Numbered from the stretch's first letter, positions 1 to 5,301 are shown. The stretch: 5,861 nucleotides of DNA from Solirubrobacterales bacterium (GCA_015655225.1 JAATFK010000598.1:1-5861), one strand, 5' to 3'. Program-made: numbers and translations. The notes: generated by a model from the sequence alone, not told the origin.

Positions 1-1
1 C

Positions 2-73
2 AGCGACCTCGCCGACTGGCTCCGCACCCGCCAACGCACCATCCGCCACGCCGCTCCTGGGCTCGACCGATGA
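2..73 (+). CDS. C-terminal end of an unidentified protein (partial, runs in from the left)
   Basis: The frame starting at base 2 stays open to a TGA at 71-73. It encodes 23 residues beginning SDLADWLRTRQRTIRH, a hydrophilic, arginine-rich tail. The stop overlaps the ATG of the next gene in an ATGA arrangement, which is typical of translationally coupled genes and is the main reason to believe this frame is real. The visible part is too short to assign a family. It lacks the histidine and tyrosine motifs expected at the end of a tyrosine recombinase, so it is probably not an integrase C-terminus. Because it is coupled to an excisionase-like gene, a plasmid or integrative-element gene is plausible, but that is inference. 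Confidence 0.55.
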   Translation, partial: SDLADWLRTRQRTIRHAAPGLDR

Positions 74-264
74 CCGACACCGCCTCACCCCGGCGGCTCG
101 CTCGTGACGACGTTCTCACCGCCGCACAGGTCGCGCAGCTCCTCTCGCTGCCCAAGTCCACCGTCTATGCCCTCGCCAAGCGCGGCGAACTGCCGTGCGC
201 GCGCCTCGGTCGCACCGTTCGCTTCGTCCGCGACGACATAGAACGACGCCTCCGCAGCACCTGA
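70..264 (+). CDS. Excisionase-type helix-turn-helix DNA-binding protein
   Basis: This 64-residue protein is almost entirely one winged-helix domain of the MerR-like/excisionase class (HTH_17 type). After a short charged N-terminus, residues 16-42 (LTAAQVAQLLSLPKSTVYAL and onward) form the helix-turn-helix. Residues 43-61 contain the characteristic wing ARLGRTVRF followed by a closing helix, DDIERRL. The length is normal for this family, whose members act as recombination directionality factors (Xis) or small regulators. The ATG overlaps the stop of the upstream gene by 4 bp, so translation is probably coupled; no strong Shine-Dalgarno precedes it. The gene is the last one before the 3' end of tRNA-Arg(ACG), which suits an excisionase beside a tRNA attachment site, but no integrase is in view. 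It could equally be a small regulator unrelated to excision. The fold assignment is firm; the biological role is inferred. Confidence 0.85.
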   Translation: MTDTASPRRLARDDVLTAAQVAQLLSLPKSTVYALAKRGELPCARLGRTVRFVRDDIERRLRST

Positions 265-295
265 GATGGACGCGCCGCGCGAATCAACGGCCAGT

Positions 296-318
296 TGGTA
301 CTCCCTGCTGGTACTCCC
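296..318 (+). repeat. 10-bp tandem direct repeat TGGTACTCCC
   Basis: TGGTACTCCC occurs at 296-305 and again, without mismatch, at 309-318, giving a 13-bp pitch with a 3-bp spacer. The pair lies between the excisionase-like gene and the 3' end of tRNA-Arg. Short direct repeats of this kind serve as arm-type or Xis binding sites in integrative elements. That role is inferred from position only. Confidence 0.5.
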
Positions 319-356
319 CCGCCTCAGCGACCCCAGCAGAGGTCCCCACCAAACGT

Positions 357-381
357 AAAACCCCCGCCAGGAGCGGGGGTT
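357..381 (-). terminator. Rho-independent terminator of tRNA-Arg(ACG)
   Basis: A perfect 9-bp stem (AACCCCCGC at 359-367 with GCGGGGGTT at 373-381) encloses a 5-nt loop at 368-372. Read on the minus strand, the stem is preceded by the tRNA gene 8 nt away and runs into TTTT (complement of 357-360). This is the orientation expected for terminating tRNA-Arg. There is no T-run on the plus-strand side, so it should not terminate well in the other direction. Confidence 0.8.
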
Positions 382-388
382 CAAGCAA

Positions 389-462
<74 letters not shown>

Positions 463-475
463 AGTGCGAGCGGGC

Positions 476-481
476 ATTCTA
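476..481 (-). promoter_or_regulatory. Probable -10 box for tRNA-Arg(ACG)
   Basis: The minus strand reads TAGAAT here, five of six matches to TATAAT, 13 nt before the mature 5' end of tRNA-Arg. This is a plausible distance for a short leader. No good -35 hexamer sits 16-18 bp upstream, where the hairpin at 499-524 lies. It suggests tRNA-Arg has its own promoter and is not only read through from tRNA-Ser. Confidence 0.4.
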
Positions 482-498
482 TCGATCCGGTCGCAAGA

Positions 499-524
499 CG
501 GCCCGCCGGGGTGCCGGCGGGCCG
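499..524 (-). terminator. Strong GC hairpin after tRNA-Ser(GCT), probable terminator
   Basis: An 11-bp perfect stem (499-509 with 514-524) closes a 4-nt loop at 510-513. It lies 3 nt beyond the 3' end of tRNA-Ser(GCT) on the minus strand. The sequence following on the minus strand is TCTTGCG, so the T-tract is weak. In high-GC actinobacteria, terminators with poor U-tracts are common, and the position fits termination or 3'-end processing of this tRNA. Confidence 0.55.
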
Positions 525-527
525 CGA

Positions 528-616
528 CGGAGAGGGCGGGATTCGAACCCGCGATGGAGTTTAACCCCCATACTCGCTTAGCAGGCGAGTGCCTTCAGCC
601 ACTCGGCCACCTCTCC
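528..616 (-). tRNA. trnS(gct): tRNA-Ser, anticodon GCT
   Basis: On the minus strand this is an 89-nt class II tRNA. The acceptor stem pairs GGAGAGG with CCTCTCC, and the discriminator base is G. The D arm is typical of serine tRNAs (TGGCCGAGTGGCTGAAGGCA). The anticodon stem CTCGC/GCGAG encloses CTGCTAA, giving anticodon GCT, which reads AGC and AGU. A long variable arm follows, and then the T stem GCGGG/CCCGC with loop TTCGAAT. CCA is not encoded. The long variable arm is the identity element expected for tRNA-Ser. Confidence 0.98.
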
Positions 617-634
617 TTGCGGAGCTGACGGCGA

Positions 635-640
635 AGTCTA
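635..640 (-). promoter_or_regulatory. Possible -10 box for tRNA-Ser(GCT)
   Basis: The minus strand reads TAGACT (four of six matches to TATAAT), 18 nt before the mature tRNA 5' end. A TTGACC sequence (complement of 663-668) resembles a -35 box but is 22 nt away, longer than the usual 16-18. The -10 assignment is therefore tentative. Confidence 0.3.
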
Positions 641-719
641 AAGGCTTCGGGCTGCCGCGTGCGGTCAACCCCACACGCCCGCCCGCTCGTGCGAACATTG
701 GCCGGCTCGCCCCGCCCTC

Positions 720-806
720 GGAGGGGTGGCAGAGCGGTTGAATGCACTGGTCTTGAAAACCAGCAAGGGCTTCGGTCCTTCGAGGGTTCGAATCCCTCCC
801 CCTCCG
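720..806 (+). tRNA. trnS(tga): tRNA-Ser, anticodon TGA
   Basis: This is an 87-nt class II tRNA on the plus strand. The acceptor stem pairs GGAGGGG (720-726) with CCCCTCC (799-805), and the discriminator base is G at 806. The anticodon stem CTGGT/ACCAG encloses CTTGAAA, giving anticodon TGA, which reads UCA and, by wobble, other UCN codons. A long variable arm follows, and then the T stem GAGGG/CCCTC with loop TTCGAAT (787-793). CCA is not encoded. It is transcribed away from the other two tRNAs. The 103-nt gap before it (617-719) must hold its promoter, but no convincing box is visible there. Confidence 0.98.
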
Positions 807-834
807 TCGCAGCTCACGCTGCCAGACGCACAAA

Positions 835-866
835 CGCCCCCGGGAGCCGAATGGCCCCCGGAGGCG
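835..866 (+). terminator. Probable terminator after tRNA-Ser(TGA)
   Basis: A 14-position stem (835-848 with 853-866) has two mismatches (positions 839/862 and 845/856) and a 4-nt GAAT loop at 849-852. It begins 28 nt after the tRNA 3' end. The downstream tract is only CTTGC, so a U-run is nearly absent. The position and stem strength support a terminator or processing hairpin. Confidence 0.5.
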
Positions 867-1029
867 CTTGCACTGGCGTCGCGCCAAGGCAGCGGGCGAC
901 ACCGACGCTTTCATACGCGGCCTCCGCGGCCCCGGATCAAGCCGAGCGGCCTTGGCGCATCCGCCGCATCCGATCGCCGCGCCCCGGGTAGTGCCTCCCC
1001 CATCCGAAAACGAGGACGGAGGTCGCACG
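867..1029 (+). other. Intergenic region before the secreted-protein gene
   Basis: No gene is supported here. The downstream frame stays open back to an ATG at 868, but the strong ribosome site and signal peptide at 1030 argue that translation begins there. Visible elements are a 10-bp inverted repeat (GCGCCAAGGC at 881-890 and its complement at 949-958), a small 5-bp hairpin between its arms (916-928), and an 8-bp direct repeat CGCATCCG (956-963 and 965-972). GGAGG at 1018-1022 is the Shine-Dalgarno for the next gene. No clear promoter boxes were recognised. Confidence 0.4.
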
Positions 1030-1521
1030 ATGTCCCGCAGTCGTTCCATCCGCGCCGTGGTCGCAACCGGGGCGCTGGCCGCAGCCCTCACCGGTCCTGC
1101 CGCCGTCGCCCACGCCAGCGACAGCGACATCCGCGCTGTTGTCATCCACGCCGGCAAGACGATCACCAACGACGAGAGCACCCTCGTCCAAGCCGAGGGC
1201 AAGTACCTCAGAACCAAGGACCCGGCCCCGGTCCGCACCGCGATCCAGCACGAGATCAAGGACCTCAAGGCGCTCAGAACGAAGCTCGGCAAGCAGTCCT
1301 CCTCCACCGCGAACGGCGCGAAGGGCAAGAGACTCCTCGTCAGCGGAGTGTCCGAGATCGTCACGGCCTACCAGCGCCTCGACACCGTCTTTGCGAACGC
1401 CGGCAGAGACACCGCCAAGGCCAGAAGCGAGTCGAAGAAGGCGATCGCCAACGTCAGAAAGGGCCAGTCCGAGATCGCGAAGGGCGAGAAGCTCCTGACT
1501 CCTCCCGCCACCGCCTCCTAG
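1030..1521 (+). CDS. Small secreted protein of unknown function, Sec signal peptide
   Basis: The encoded protein is 163 residues. The start was placed at ATG 1030 because GGAGG (1018-1022) lies 7 nt upstream and because the first 29 residues form a classic Sec signal peptide. That peptide has a basic n-region (MSRSRSIR), an alanine-rich hydrophobic core (residues 9-20) and an AHA cleavage site before Ser30. There is no lipobox cysteine, so the product is probably released or loosely wall-associated. The mature part is predicted to be mostly helical and is rich in lysine, alanine and serine, especially residues 125-156 (motifs ARSESKKAIANVRKGQSEIA and GEKLL). It has no cysteine and no recognisable catalytic motif. 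I do not recognise the family. Six of its twelve arginine codons are AGA, very unlike the neighbouring nucleoside hydrolase. A perfect inverted repeat begins 24 bp after the stop. The gene call is confident; the function is unknown. Confidence 0.85.
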   Translation: MSRSRSIRAVVATGALAAALTGPAAVAHASDSDIRAVVIHAGKTITNDESTLVQAEGKYLRTKDPAPVRTAIQHEIKDLKALRTKLGKQSSSTANGAKGKRLLVSGVSEIVTAYQRLDTVFANAGRDTAKARSESKKAIANVRKGQSEIAKGEKLLTPPATAS

Positions 1522-1545
1522 CGCCCGCGAGCCGCCCACGACCCG

Positions 1546-1577
1546 GCACGGGAGGCTCCATACTGAGCCTCCCGTGC
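1546..1577 (+). promoter_or_regulatory. Perfect 13-bp inverted repeat overlapping the nucleoside hydrolase start
   Basis: GCACGGGAGGCTC (1546-1558) and its exact complement (1565-1577) flank the 6-nt spacer CATACT (1559-1564). The GTG start codon of the next gene (1574-1576) lies inside the right arm. As RNA this would be a very stable hairpin that either terminates the upstream gene (no T-run follows) or hides the start codon. As DNA, CATACT matches a -10 box at four of six positions and sits at the right distance for a leaderless transcript starting at or just before the GTG. In that reading the arms would be an operator. The sequence alone does not decide between these. Confidence 0.6.
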
Positions 1578-2500
1578 GCCTCCTGATCGACACCGACACC
1601 GCCGCCGACGACGCCGTCGCCCTCCTCCTCGCCCTCCGCTCGCCCGGCGTCGAGGTCGCCGCCCTCACGATCGTCGCCGGCAACGTCCCCGTCGGGCAAG
1701 CGGCCCGCAACGCCCTCGCCACCCTCGGCGCCGCCGGCCGGCTCGACGTCCCCGTCCACGTCGGCGCCGCCGTCCCCCTGCTCCAGCCGATCGCCTTCGC
1801 CACCGAGGTCCACGGCGAGGACGGCCTCGGCGACAGCTTCCTCCCGCCGGTCGGCTCCCCCAGCCCGGTCCCCGCTCTCGACGCGACCCTCGCCCTCCTG
1901 CGCGCCGGCGACCCGAACTCCCTGACCTGGGTCGCCCTCGGCCCCCTCACGAACGTCGCCACCGCGATCCTCGCCGACCCGGCCGCCTGCCGCCGCGTCC
2001 GCGAGCTCGTGATCATGGGCGGCGCCGGCGACGGCGTCGGCAACGTCACCCCCGCCGCCGAGTACAACTTCTGGGTCGATCCGGAGGCCGCGCGGATCGT
2101 CCTGCGCGCGGGAATCCCGATCCGCCTCGTCGGCTGGGACCTCTCCCGCCGCCCCGACGCCCTCTTCACCGCAGCCGACCGCGCCGCCCTCCAGGCGAGC
2201 GGCCCGCTCGGCGCCTTCGCCGAGCGCGTCACGCGTCGCCTGTGGGAGTTCGCGACCGGCAGCCACCATCGGGACGGGATGGACCTCCCCGATCCGATCG
2301 CGGTCGCCGGCGCTGTCGCGCCCTCCCTCCTGACCTGGGAGCCGCGCGCCGTCGACGTCGAGTGCCGTGGCGAGCTGACGCGCGGCGCCGCTGTCGTCGA
2401 TCATCTCGCCGTGACCGGCCAGCCGCCCAACGTGGAGCTGGCAACCGCCCTCGACGGTCCCGGCTTCAAGGCGCTCGTGCTGGAGCGCCTGGCGGGGTAG
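1574..2500 (+). CDS. Inosine-uridine-type nucleoside hydrolase (ribonucleoside N-glycosidase family)
   Basis: The protein is 308 residues, the usual length for this calcium-dependent family, which cleaves the N-glycosidic bond of ribonucleosides to ribose and free base in purine/pyrimidine salvage. The signature runs through the whole protein: DTDTAADD at 6-13 (metal aspartates; the commoner form is DTDPGxDD), TIVAGN at 32-37, VHGEDGLG at 79-86, ALGPLTN at 121-127, MGGA at 148-151, AEYN followed by DPEAA at 162-173, and LPDP at 238-241 carrying a metal aspartate, D240. The position before that aspartate, often a catalytic histidine (LHDP), is proline here. His231 and His232 lie nearby. The protein is cytoplasmic, with no signal peptide. 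The start is GTG; no other start codon is visible close upstream in frame, and the only Shine-Dalgarno-like sequence is a weak GAG at 1565-1567. Substrate preference cannot be read from the sequence. Confidence 0.93.
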   Translation: MRLLIDTDTAADDAVALLLALRSPGVEVAALTIVAGNVPVGQAARNALATLGAAGRLDVPVHVGAAVPLLQPIAFATEVHGEDGLGDSFLPPVGSPSPVPALDATLALLRAGDPNSLTWVALGPLTNVATAILADPAACRRVRELVIMGGAGDGVGNVTPAAEYNFWVDPEAARIVLRAGIPIRLVGWDLSRRPDALFTAADRAALQASGPLGAFAERVTRRLWEFATGSHHRDGMDLPDPIAVAGAVAPSLLTWEPRAVDVECRGELTRGAAVVDHLAVTGQPPNVELATALDGPGFKALVLERLAG

Positions 2501-2536
2501 GGCTCTGTCCGTCGACCACGACCACGAAGGAACTCG

Positions 2537-3208
2537 ATGGGAACCCACGAACCGCAGGAACTGCTGCTCGACGAGATGCGCACCGACCTGCTCAAGGCCG
2601 ACGCCGCCTTCCATCGCGACGAGAAGCTGATGACCGAGGTCTACCACGCGCTCACGAACCGTCGTTGGCACAGAGTCGAGCTCGACGGCGAGCTGTCGCT
2701 CAGCTGGAGACGCGCCGCCGACCTCGTCGACGAGCTGCGCGCCGCGAGCGGCCACACGCCCCTGAACCTCGAGGCGACCGGCGGCGAGGGCTTCGTCAGC
2801 CGCCAGGTGACCGGCATCCTCGGCCCGCTCGGCTGGCGCTCGAGACCGCTCGACACGACCTCCAACGATCCCGCCCACCAGGTCTCCGGCGGCCAGCCCG
2901 ACCCGCACGCCGAGCCCGAGTGGGCCGTCGCGCTGTTCCGGCTCGACCCGACCGAGACGATCGGCGCCGACGAGGCCGTCGCCGACCTCCGCGCCGCCCT
3001 CCCGGACGCGCGCGTCGACGATCCCGACGACGTCGGCGTCTTCGAGGTCCACCTCCGCGCCCCGTCGTTCGACGCCGCGCTCCACGTCGTCTGGGACGCG
3101 ATGGCGGCGGCCGGCGCCGACGGTCGCATCGTCTTCATGGAGCACCCGGAGATCCCCGAGCACTGGAAGACGCGCCCGAGCAGACCGGGCGAGGCGGGCC
3201 CCAGATAG
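2537..3208 (+). CDS. Conserved-looking 223-residue protein of unknown function
   Basis: ATG 2537 is preceded by GAAGGAA (2526-2532), a good ribosome site. The gene begins 36 bp after the nucleoside hydrolase stop. The protein is soluble and acidic, with no signal peptide or membrane segment. Residues 8-40 look like a long helix containing HRDEKLMTEVYHAL, followed by a tryptophan-rich stretch (W44, W57). A glycine-rich motif, LEATGGEGFVSRQV, lies at 78-91 before LGPLGW. A linker rich in Pro and His follows (107-118). The C-terminal half (about 119-210) has alternating strand and helix character ending in FMEHPEIPEHW. I do not recognise the family. Five of its nineteen arginine codons are AGA, including the last codon before the stop. 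Its position between a nucleoside hydrolase and dps gives no strong functional hint. Confidence 0.85.
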   Translation: MGTHEPQELLLDEMRTDLLKADAAFHRDEKLMTEVYHALTNRRWHRVELDGELSLSWRRAADLVDELRAASGHTPLNLEATGGEGFVSRQVTGILGPLGWRSRPLDTTSNDPAHQVSGGQPDPHAEPEWAVALFRLDPTETIGADEAVADLRAALPDARVDDPDDVGVFEVHLRAPSFDAALHVVWDAMAAAGADGRIVFMEHPEIPEHWKTRPSRPGEAGPR

Positions 3209-3216
3209 GGGCCGCC
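3193..3216 (+). terminator. Hairpin spanning the stop codon of the 223-residue gene, possible terminator
   Basis: GGCCCC (3197-3202) pairs with GGGGCC (3208-3213). The stem continues as 3193-3195 with 3214-3216 after a bulged G at 3196, and it encloses a 5-nt loop containing most of the TAG stop. No T-run follows. It may be a U-less terminator separating this gene from dps, but the evidence is structural only. Confidence 0.35.
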
Positions 3217-3231
3217 GGACGCGGCGTGTGG

Positions 3232-3257
3232 CTTTCCCGTCACGAGACGTAGGAAAG
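3232..3257 (+). repeat. Bulged 10-bp inverted repeat in the dps upstream region
   Basis: CTTTCC (3232-3237) pairs with GGAAAG (3252-3257), and the inner CGTC (3238-3241) pairs with GACG (3246-3249). The loop is ACGA, with a 2-nt bulge at 3250-3251. It lies between the hairpin at the previous stop codon and the candidate dps promoter. It could be a regulator site upstream of dps or part of a terminator. Confidence 0.35.
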
Positions 3258-3273
3258 ACGGCGGTCGCGGGCA

Positions 3274-3279
3274 TACAGT
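3274..3279 (+). promoter_or_regulatory. Possible -10 box for dps
   Basis: TACAGT matches TATAAT at four of six positions and sits in one of the few AT-richer patches of the gap. It lies 53 nt before the dps ATG, leaving room for an untranslated leader. No recognisable -35 box is found at the usual spacing, so an activator or alternative sigma factor would be needed. Dps genes are often stress-induced, but nothing here identifies the regulator. Confidence 0.25.
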
Positions 3280-3332
3280 TAGAGGTCACCGACCGCCCGA
3301 GAACCGGGACCGCCAGAGAACGAGGAGCATCG

Positions 3333-3830
3333 ATGAGCGCCCACACGCATACGCAGCTGAGCCAGGACCACCACCCGACCCTGCGCCACAACGACCGTGA
3401 GGCGATCGGCAGCGATCTCCAGGACATCCTGATCGAGCTGACCGACCTCGCGCTGATCGGCAAGCAGGCCCACTGGAACGTCGTCGGCCCGCACTTCCGC
3501 CCGCTCCACCTCCAGCTCGACGAGTTCGTCGATGCCTGGCGCCTCGCCGCCGACGCGGTCGCGGAGCGCTCCGTCGCGCTCGGCCACAGCGTCGATGGCC
3601 AGTCGCGGACGGTCGCGGCCCGCACCCAGCTCGCCGCCCTTCCCGAGGGCCCGCTCCAGGACGCCGACGTCGTCCGCGAGGTCAGCGAGCGGCTCGTCGA
3701 CGTGATCGGCCACACGCGCACGAAGATGGACCGCCTCGAGGACGTCGACGCGGTCACCGCCGACATCCTCCACGGCGTCGTCGCCGGGCTCGAGGAGAAC
3801 CTCTGGATGCTGCGAGTCCAGGCGGCCTGA
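3333..3830 (+). CDS. dps: Dps / ferritin-like DNA-binding stress protein
   Basis: The 165-residue product belongs to the Dps family, which forms dodecameric shells that oxidise and store iron, consume peroxide and often coat DNA in starved or stressed cells. The inter-subunit ferroxidase site is complete. It comprises His47 (in KQAHWNVVGPHF), His59 and Asp63 (in LHLQLDEF), and Asp74 and Glu78 (in RLAADAVAER). The spacing is the same as in well-studied family members (H-x11-H-x3-D-x10-D-x3-E). The N-terminus (MSAHTHTQLSQDHHPTLRHN) is histidine-rich and flexible, unlike the lysine-rich DNA-binding tail of E. coli Dps, so DNA binding is uncertain. ATG 3333 was chosen over an upstream in-frame ATG at 3228 because GAGGAG (3322-3327) precedes it and the domain begins soon after. 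The metallophosphoesterase gene starts 13 bp after the stop, probably in the same operon. Confidence 0.95.
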   Translation: MSAHTHTQLSQDHHPTLRHNDREAIGSDLQDILIELTDLALIGKQAHWNVVGPHFRPLHLQLDEFVDAWRLAADAVAERSVALGHSVDGQSRTVAARTQLAALPEGPLQDADVVREVSERLVDVIGHTRTKMDRLEDVDAVTADILHGVVAGLEENLWMLRVQAA

Positions 3831-3843
3831 GGCCTTCGACCGC

Positions 3844-4527
3844 GTGCTCGCGGTCCTCTACGACGTCCACGGGAACGTCGCCGCGCTCGACGCCGTGCTC
3901 GCCGACGCCGGCGCGGCCGGAGCGCGGCGCTTCCTGCTCGGCGGCGACTACGCGCTCTTCGGCCCCTGGCCACGGGAGACGCTCGACCGGCTCGACGCCC
4001 TCACCGGCGCGACCTGGATCCGCGGCAACGGCGAGCGCTGGACGAACGCCCCGGCCGAGTCGCCCGCCGACCTGATGGTCCGCCGCGCCGCCCGCTGGTG
4101 CGCGGAGGAGCTGGGCGCCGACGACGTCGCGCGCCTTGCGGCGCTCCCCGAGCAGGCGGTGCTCGACGGCGTCCGCTACTGCCACGCCTCGCCCCAGTCG
4201 GATGTGGTCGGGCTGCTGCCCGAGCCGTTCGAGACCGAGAGCTCGCTGCTCGCCGAGGTGCGCGAGGCGCGGCTCGTGTTCGGCCACACGCACCTTCCCT
4301 TCCAGCGCGCGACGGAGGACGGGCTGGAGCTGCTGAATCCCGGCAGCGTCGGGATGCCGTTCGACGGCGACGTGCGGGCCTCCTACGCCCTCGTCGCCGA
4401 CGACGGCACGGTCGACCAGCGTCGCGTCGACTACGACCACGCCGGCGCCGCGGCGGCCGTCCGCGAACGGCTCGGGGACTGGGCCGAGCTGATCGCGCGG
4501 CGGATCGAGACGGGGCGCGCCGGCTAG
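3844..4527 (+). CDS. YfcE/MJ0936-type metallophosphoesterase
   Basis: The protein has 227 residues. The calcineurin-like phosphoesterase motifs are all present in order: Asp7 and His9 in DVHGN (7-11), Asp35 in GGDYALFGP, Asn62 in RGNGERW, His114 in CHASP, His148 and His150 in GHTH (147-150), and NPGSVGMP at 165-172. These form a two-metal site, usually Mn, Fe or Ni. Family members hydrolyse phosphodiesters or phosphomonoesters, and their physiological substrates are mostly unknown. The protein is cytoplasmic, with no signal peptide. The start is GTG 3844, directly before the first beta strand. A weak TGAGG at 3828-3832, overlapping the dps stop, is the only ribosome site, suggesting coupling to dps translation. 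The gene ends 6 bp from the convergent fetB stop. The family is certain; the substrate is unknown. Confidence 0.93.
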   Translation: MLAVLYDVHGNVAALDAVLADAGAAGARRFLLGGDYALFGPWPRETLDRLDALTGATWIRGNGERWTNAPAESPADLMVRRAARWCAEELGADDVARLAALPEQAVLDGVRYCHASPQSDVVGLLPEPFETESSLLAEVREARLVFGHTHLPFQRATEDGLELLNPGSVGMPFDGDVRASYALVADDGTVDQRRVDYDHAGAAAAVRERLGDWAELIARRIETGRAG

Positions 4528-4548
4528 CGCTGTTCAGCCGCGCGCGCC
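4514..4548. terminator. Shared hairpin between convergent genes, possible bidirectional terminator
   Basis: A 12-bp GC-rich stem (4514-4520 with 4542-4548, then 4521-4525 with 4536-4540) has one bulged C at 4541 and a 10-nt loop. It covers the stop codons of both the phosphoesterase (TAG 4525-4527) and fetB (complement of 4534-4536). Neither strand has a T-run, so it would be a U-less terminator. The convergent arrangement makes some shared terminator likely. Confidence 0.4.
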
Positions 4549-5301
4549 GGGGGCGACGATCCGCTCGCCCGGCGCGATGCAGGCGCGCGCGATCAGCTCC
4601 GCGACGACGACCGCGCTGACCAGCTCGACCGCCAGCAGGGCGAGCAGGACCGTCAGCTGCACGCGCGCCGCCTCCGCCGGCGAGGCGCCGCCCAGCAGCA
4701 GGCCGACGAACGTGCCCGGGAGCGTGACGAGCCCGACGCTGCGGGTCTGGTCGATCGCGGGCACGAGCCCGGTCGTGATCGCCTGGCGGGTGAAGGGCGC
4801 GAGCGCGGTGCGGGCGGCGTCGCCGAGCGCGAGCCGCGTCTCCAGCTCGTCGGTCCCGCTCGCGAGCGCCTCCAGCAGCCGCCGGCCGGTCAGCGTCGTC
4901 GCGGTCATCGCGCCGCCGATCAGGATCCCGGCGGTCGGGATCGCCGCGCGCGGCGTAGCGGCGAACGCGCCGACGGCGAGCAGGATCCCCGTCGCGCCGA
5001 GCGCCGGCAGCGCGATCCCGGCGGCCGCGACGCAGCGGCCTTGGCCGGCCGGAAGGGGCGCGAGGCGGCCGCCGGAGGTCAGCGTCGCGGTCACGAGCAT
5101 CACCGCGACGAACGCGATCGCGAGGACCGGGACGCGGAAGACGAGCGCGATCAGCGCGCCGACGGCCGCCAGCTGCAGGGCCGCCCGCACGGCCGCTCTC
5201 ACGAGGGGGAGCGCGAGGTCGAGGCGGTAGCGCGCCGCGAGCAGCGCCGCACCGAGGACGAAGGCGGCGCCGGCGACGATCTGGGTGGTGGCGTGGGTCA
5301 T
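4534..5301 (-). CDS. fetB: FetB/UPF0014-family ABC transporter permease
   Basis: This 255-residue membrane protein has about seven hydrophobic segments (roughly residues 7-22, 33-54, 57-74, 91-113, 119-138, 188-206 and 214-237), the topology of the UPF0014/FetB family. Family motifs are visible: [15 protein letters not shown] at 34-48, an [14 protein letters not shown] stretch at 152-165 in the cytoplasmic loop that should contact the ATPase, [20 protein letters not shown] at 181-200, and [12 protein letters not shown] at 204-215. In E. coli, FetAB is associated with iron export and resistance to peroxide stress. Transported substrates in actinobacteria are not established. The ATG at 5299-5301 overlaps the TGA of the upstream ATPase gene in an ATGA arrangement, and no separate ribosome site is seen, so translation is probably coupled. 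Confidence in the family is high; iron as substrate is inferred. Confidence 0.92.
   Translation of the reverse strand: MTHATTQIVAGAAFVLGAALLAARYRLDLALPLVRAAVRAALQLAAVGALIALVFRVPVLAIAFVAVMLVTATLTSGGRLAPLPAGQGRCVAAAGIALPALGATGILLAVGAFAATPRAAIPTAGILIGGAMTATTLTGRRLLEALASGTDELETRLALGDAARTALAPFTRQAITTGLVPAIDQTRSVGLVTLPGTFVGLLLGGASPAEAARVQLTVLLALLAVELVSAVVVAELIARACIAPGERIVAPGARG

Noticed and set aside
881..958. 10-bp perfect inverted repeat (GCGCCAAGGC and complement) with a 58-nt interior, considered as a structured RNA
   Set aside because: By a rough estimate from base composition, about one such repeat within 100 bp is expected by chance in a window this size. The interior shows no recognised riboswitch or ncRNA fold.
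868..1029. Upstream extension of the secreted-protein gene to an in-frame ATG at 868
   Set aside because: It would bury the signal peptide and start just after a terminator hairpin with no ribosome site. ATG 1030 has GGAGG at good spacing and a complete signal peptide.
937..2232. Antisense open frame of 431 codons opposite the secreted-protein and nucleoside hydrolase genes
   Set aside because: It has the same GC-driven artefact character, with no recognisable domain and biased composition.
1454..3973. Very long antisense open frame (839 codons, minus strand) across several plus-strand genes
   Set aside because: Its translation is arginine-, alanine- and glycine-rich low complexity. It lies opposite genes with clear family motifs, and in GC-rich DNA the antisense frames rarely meet stops. 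No ribosome site or domain supports it.
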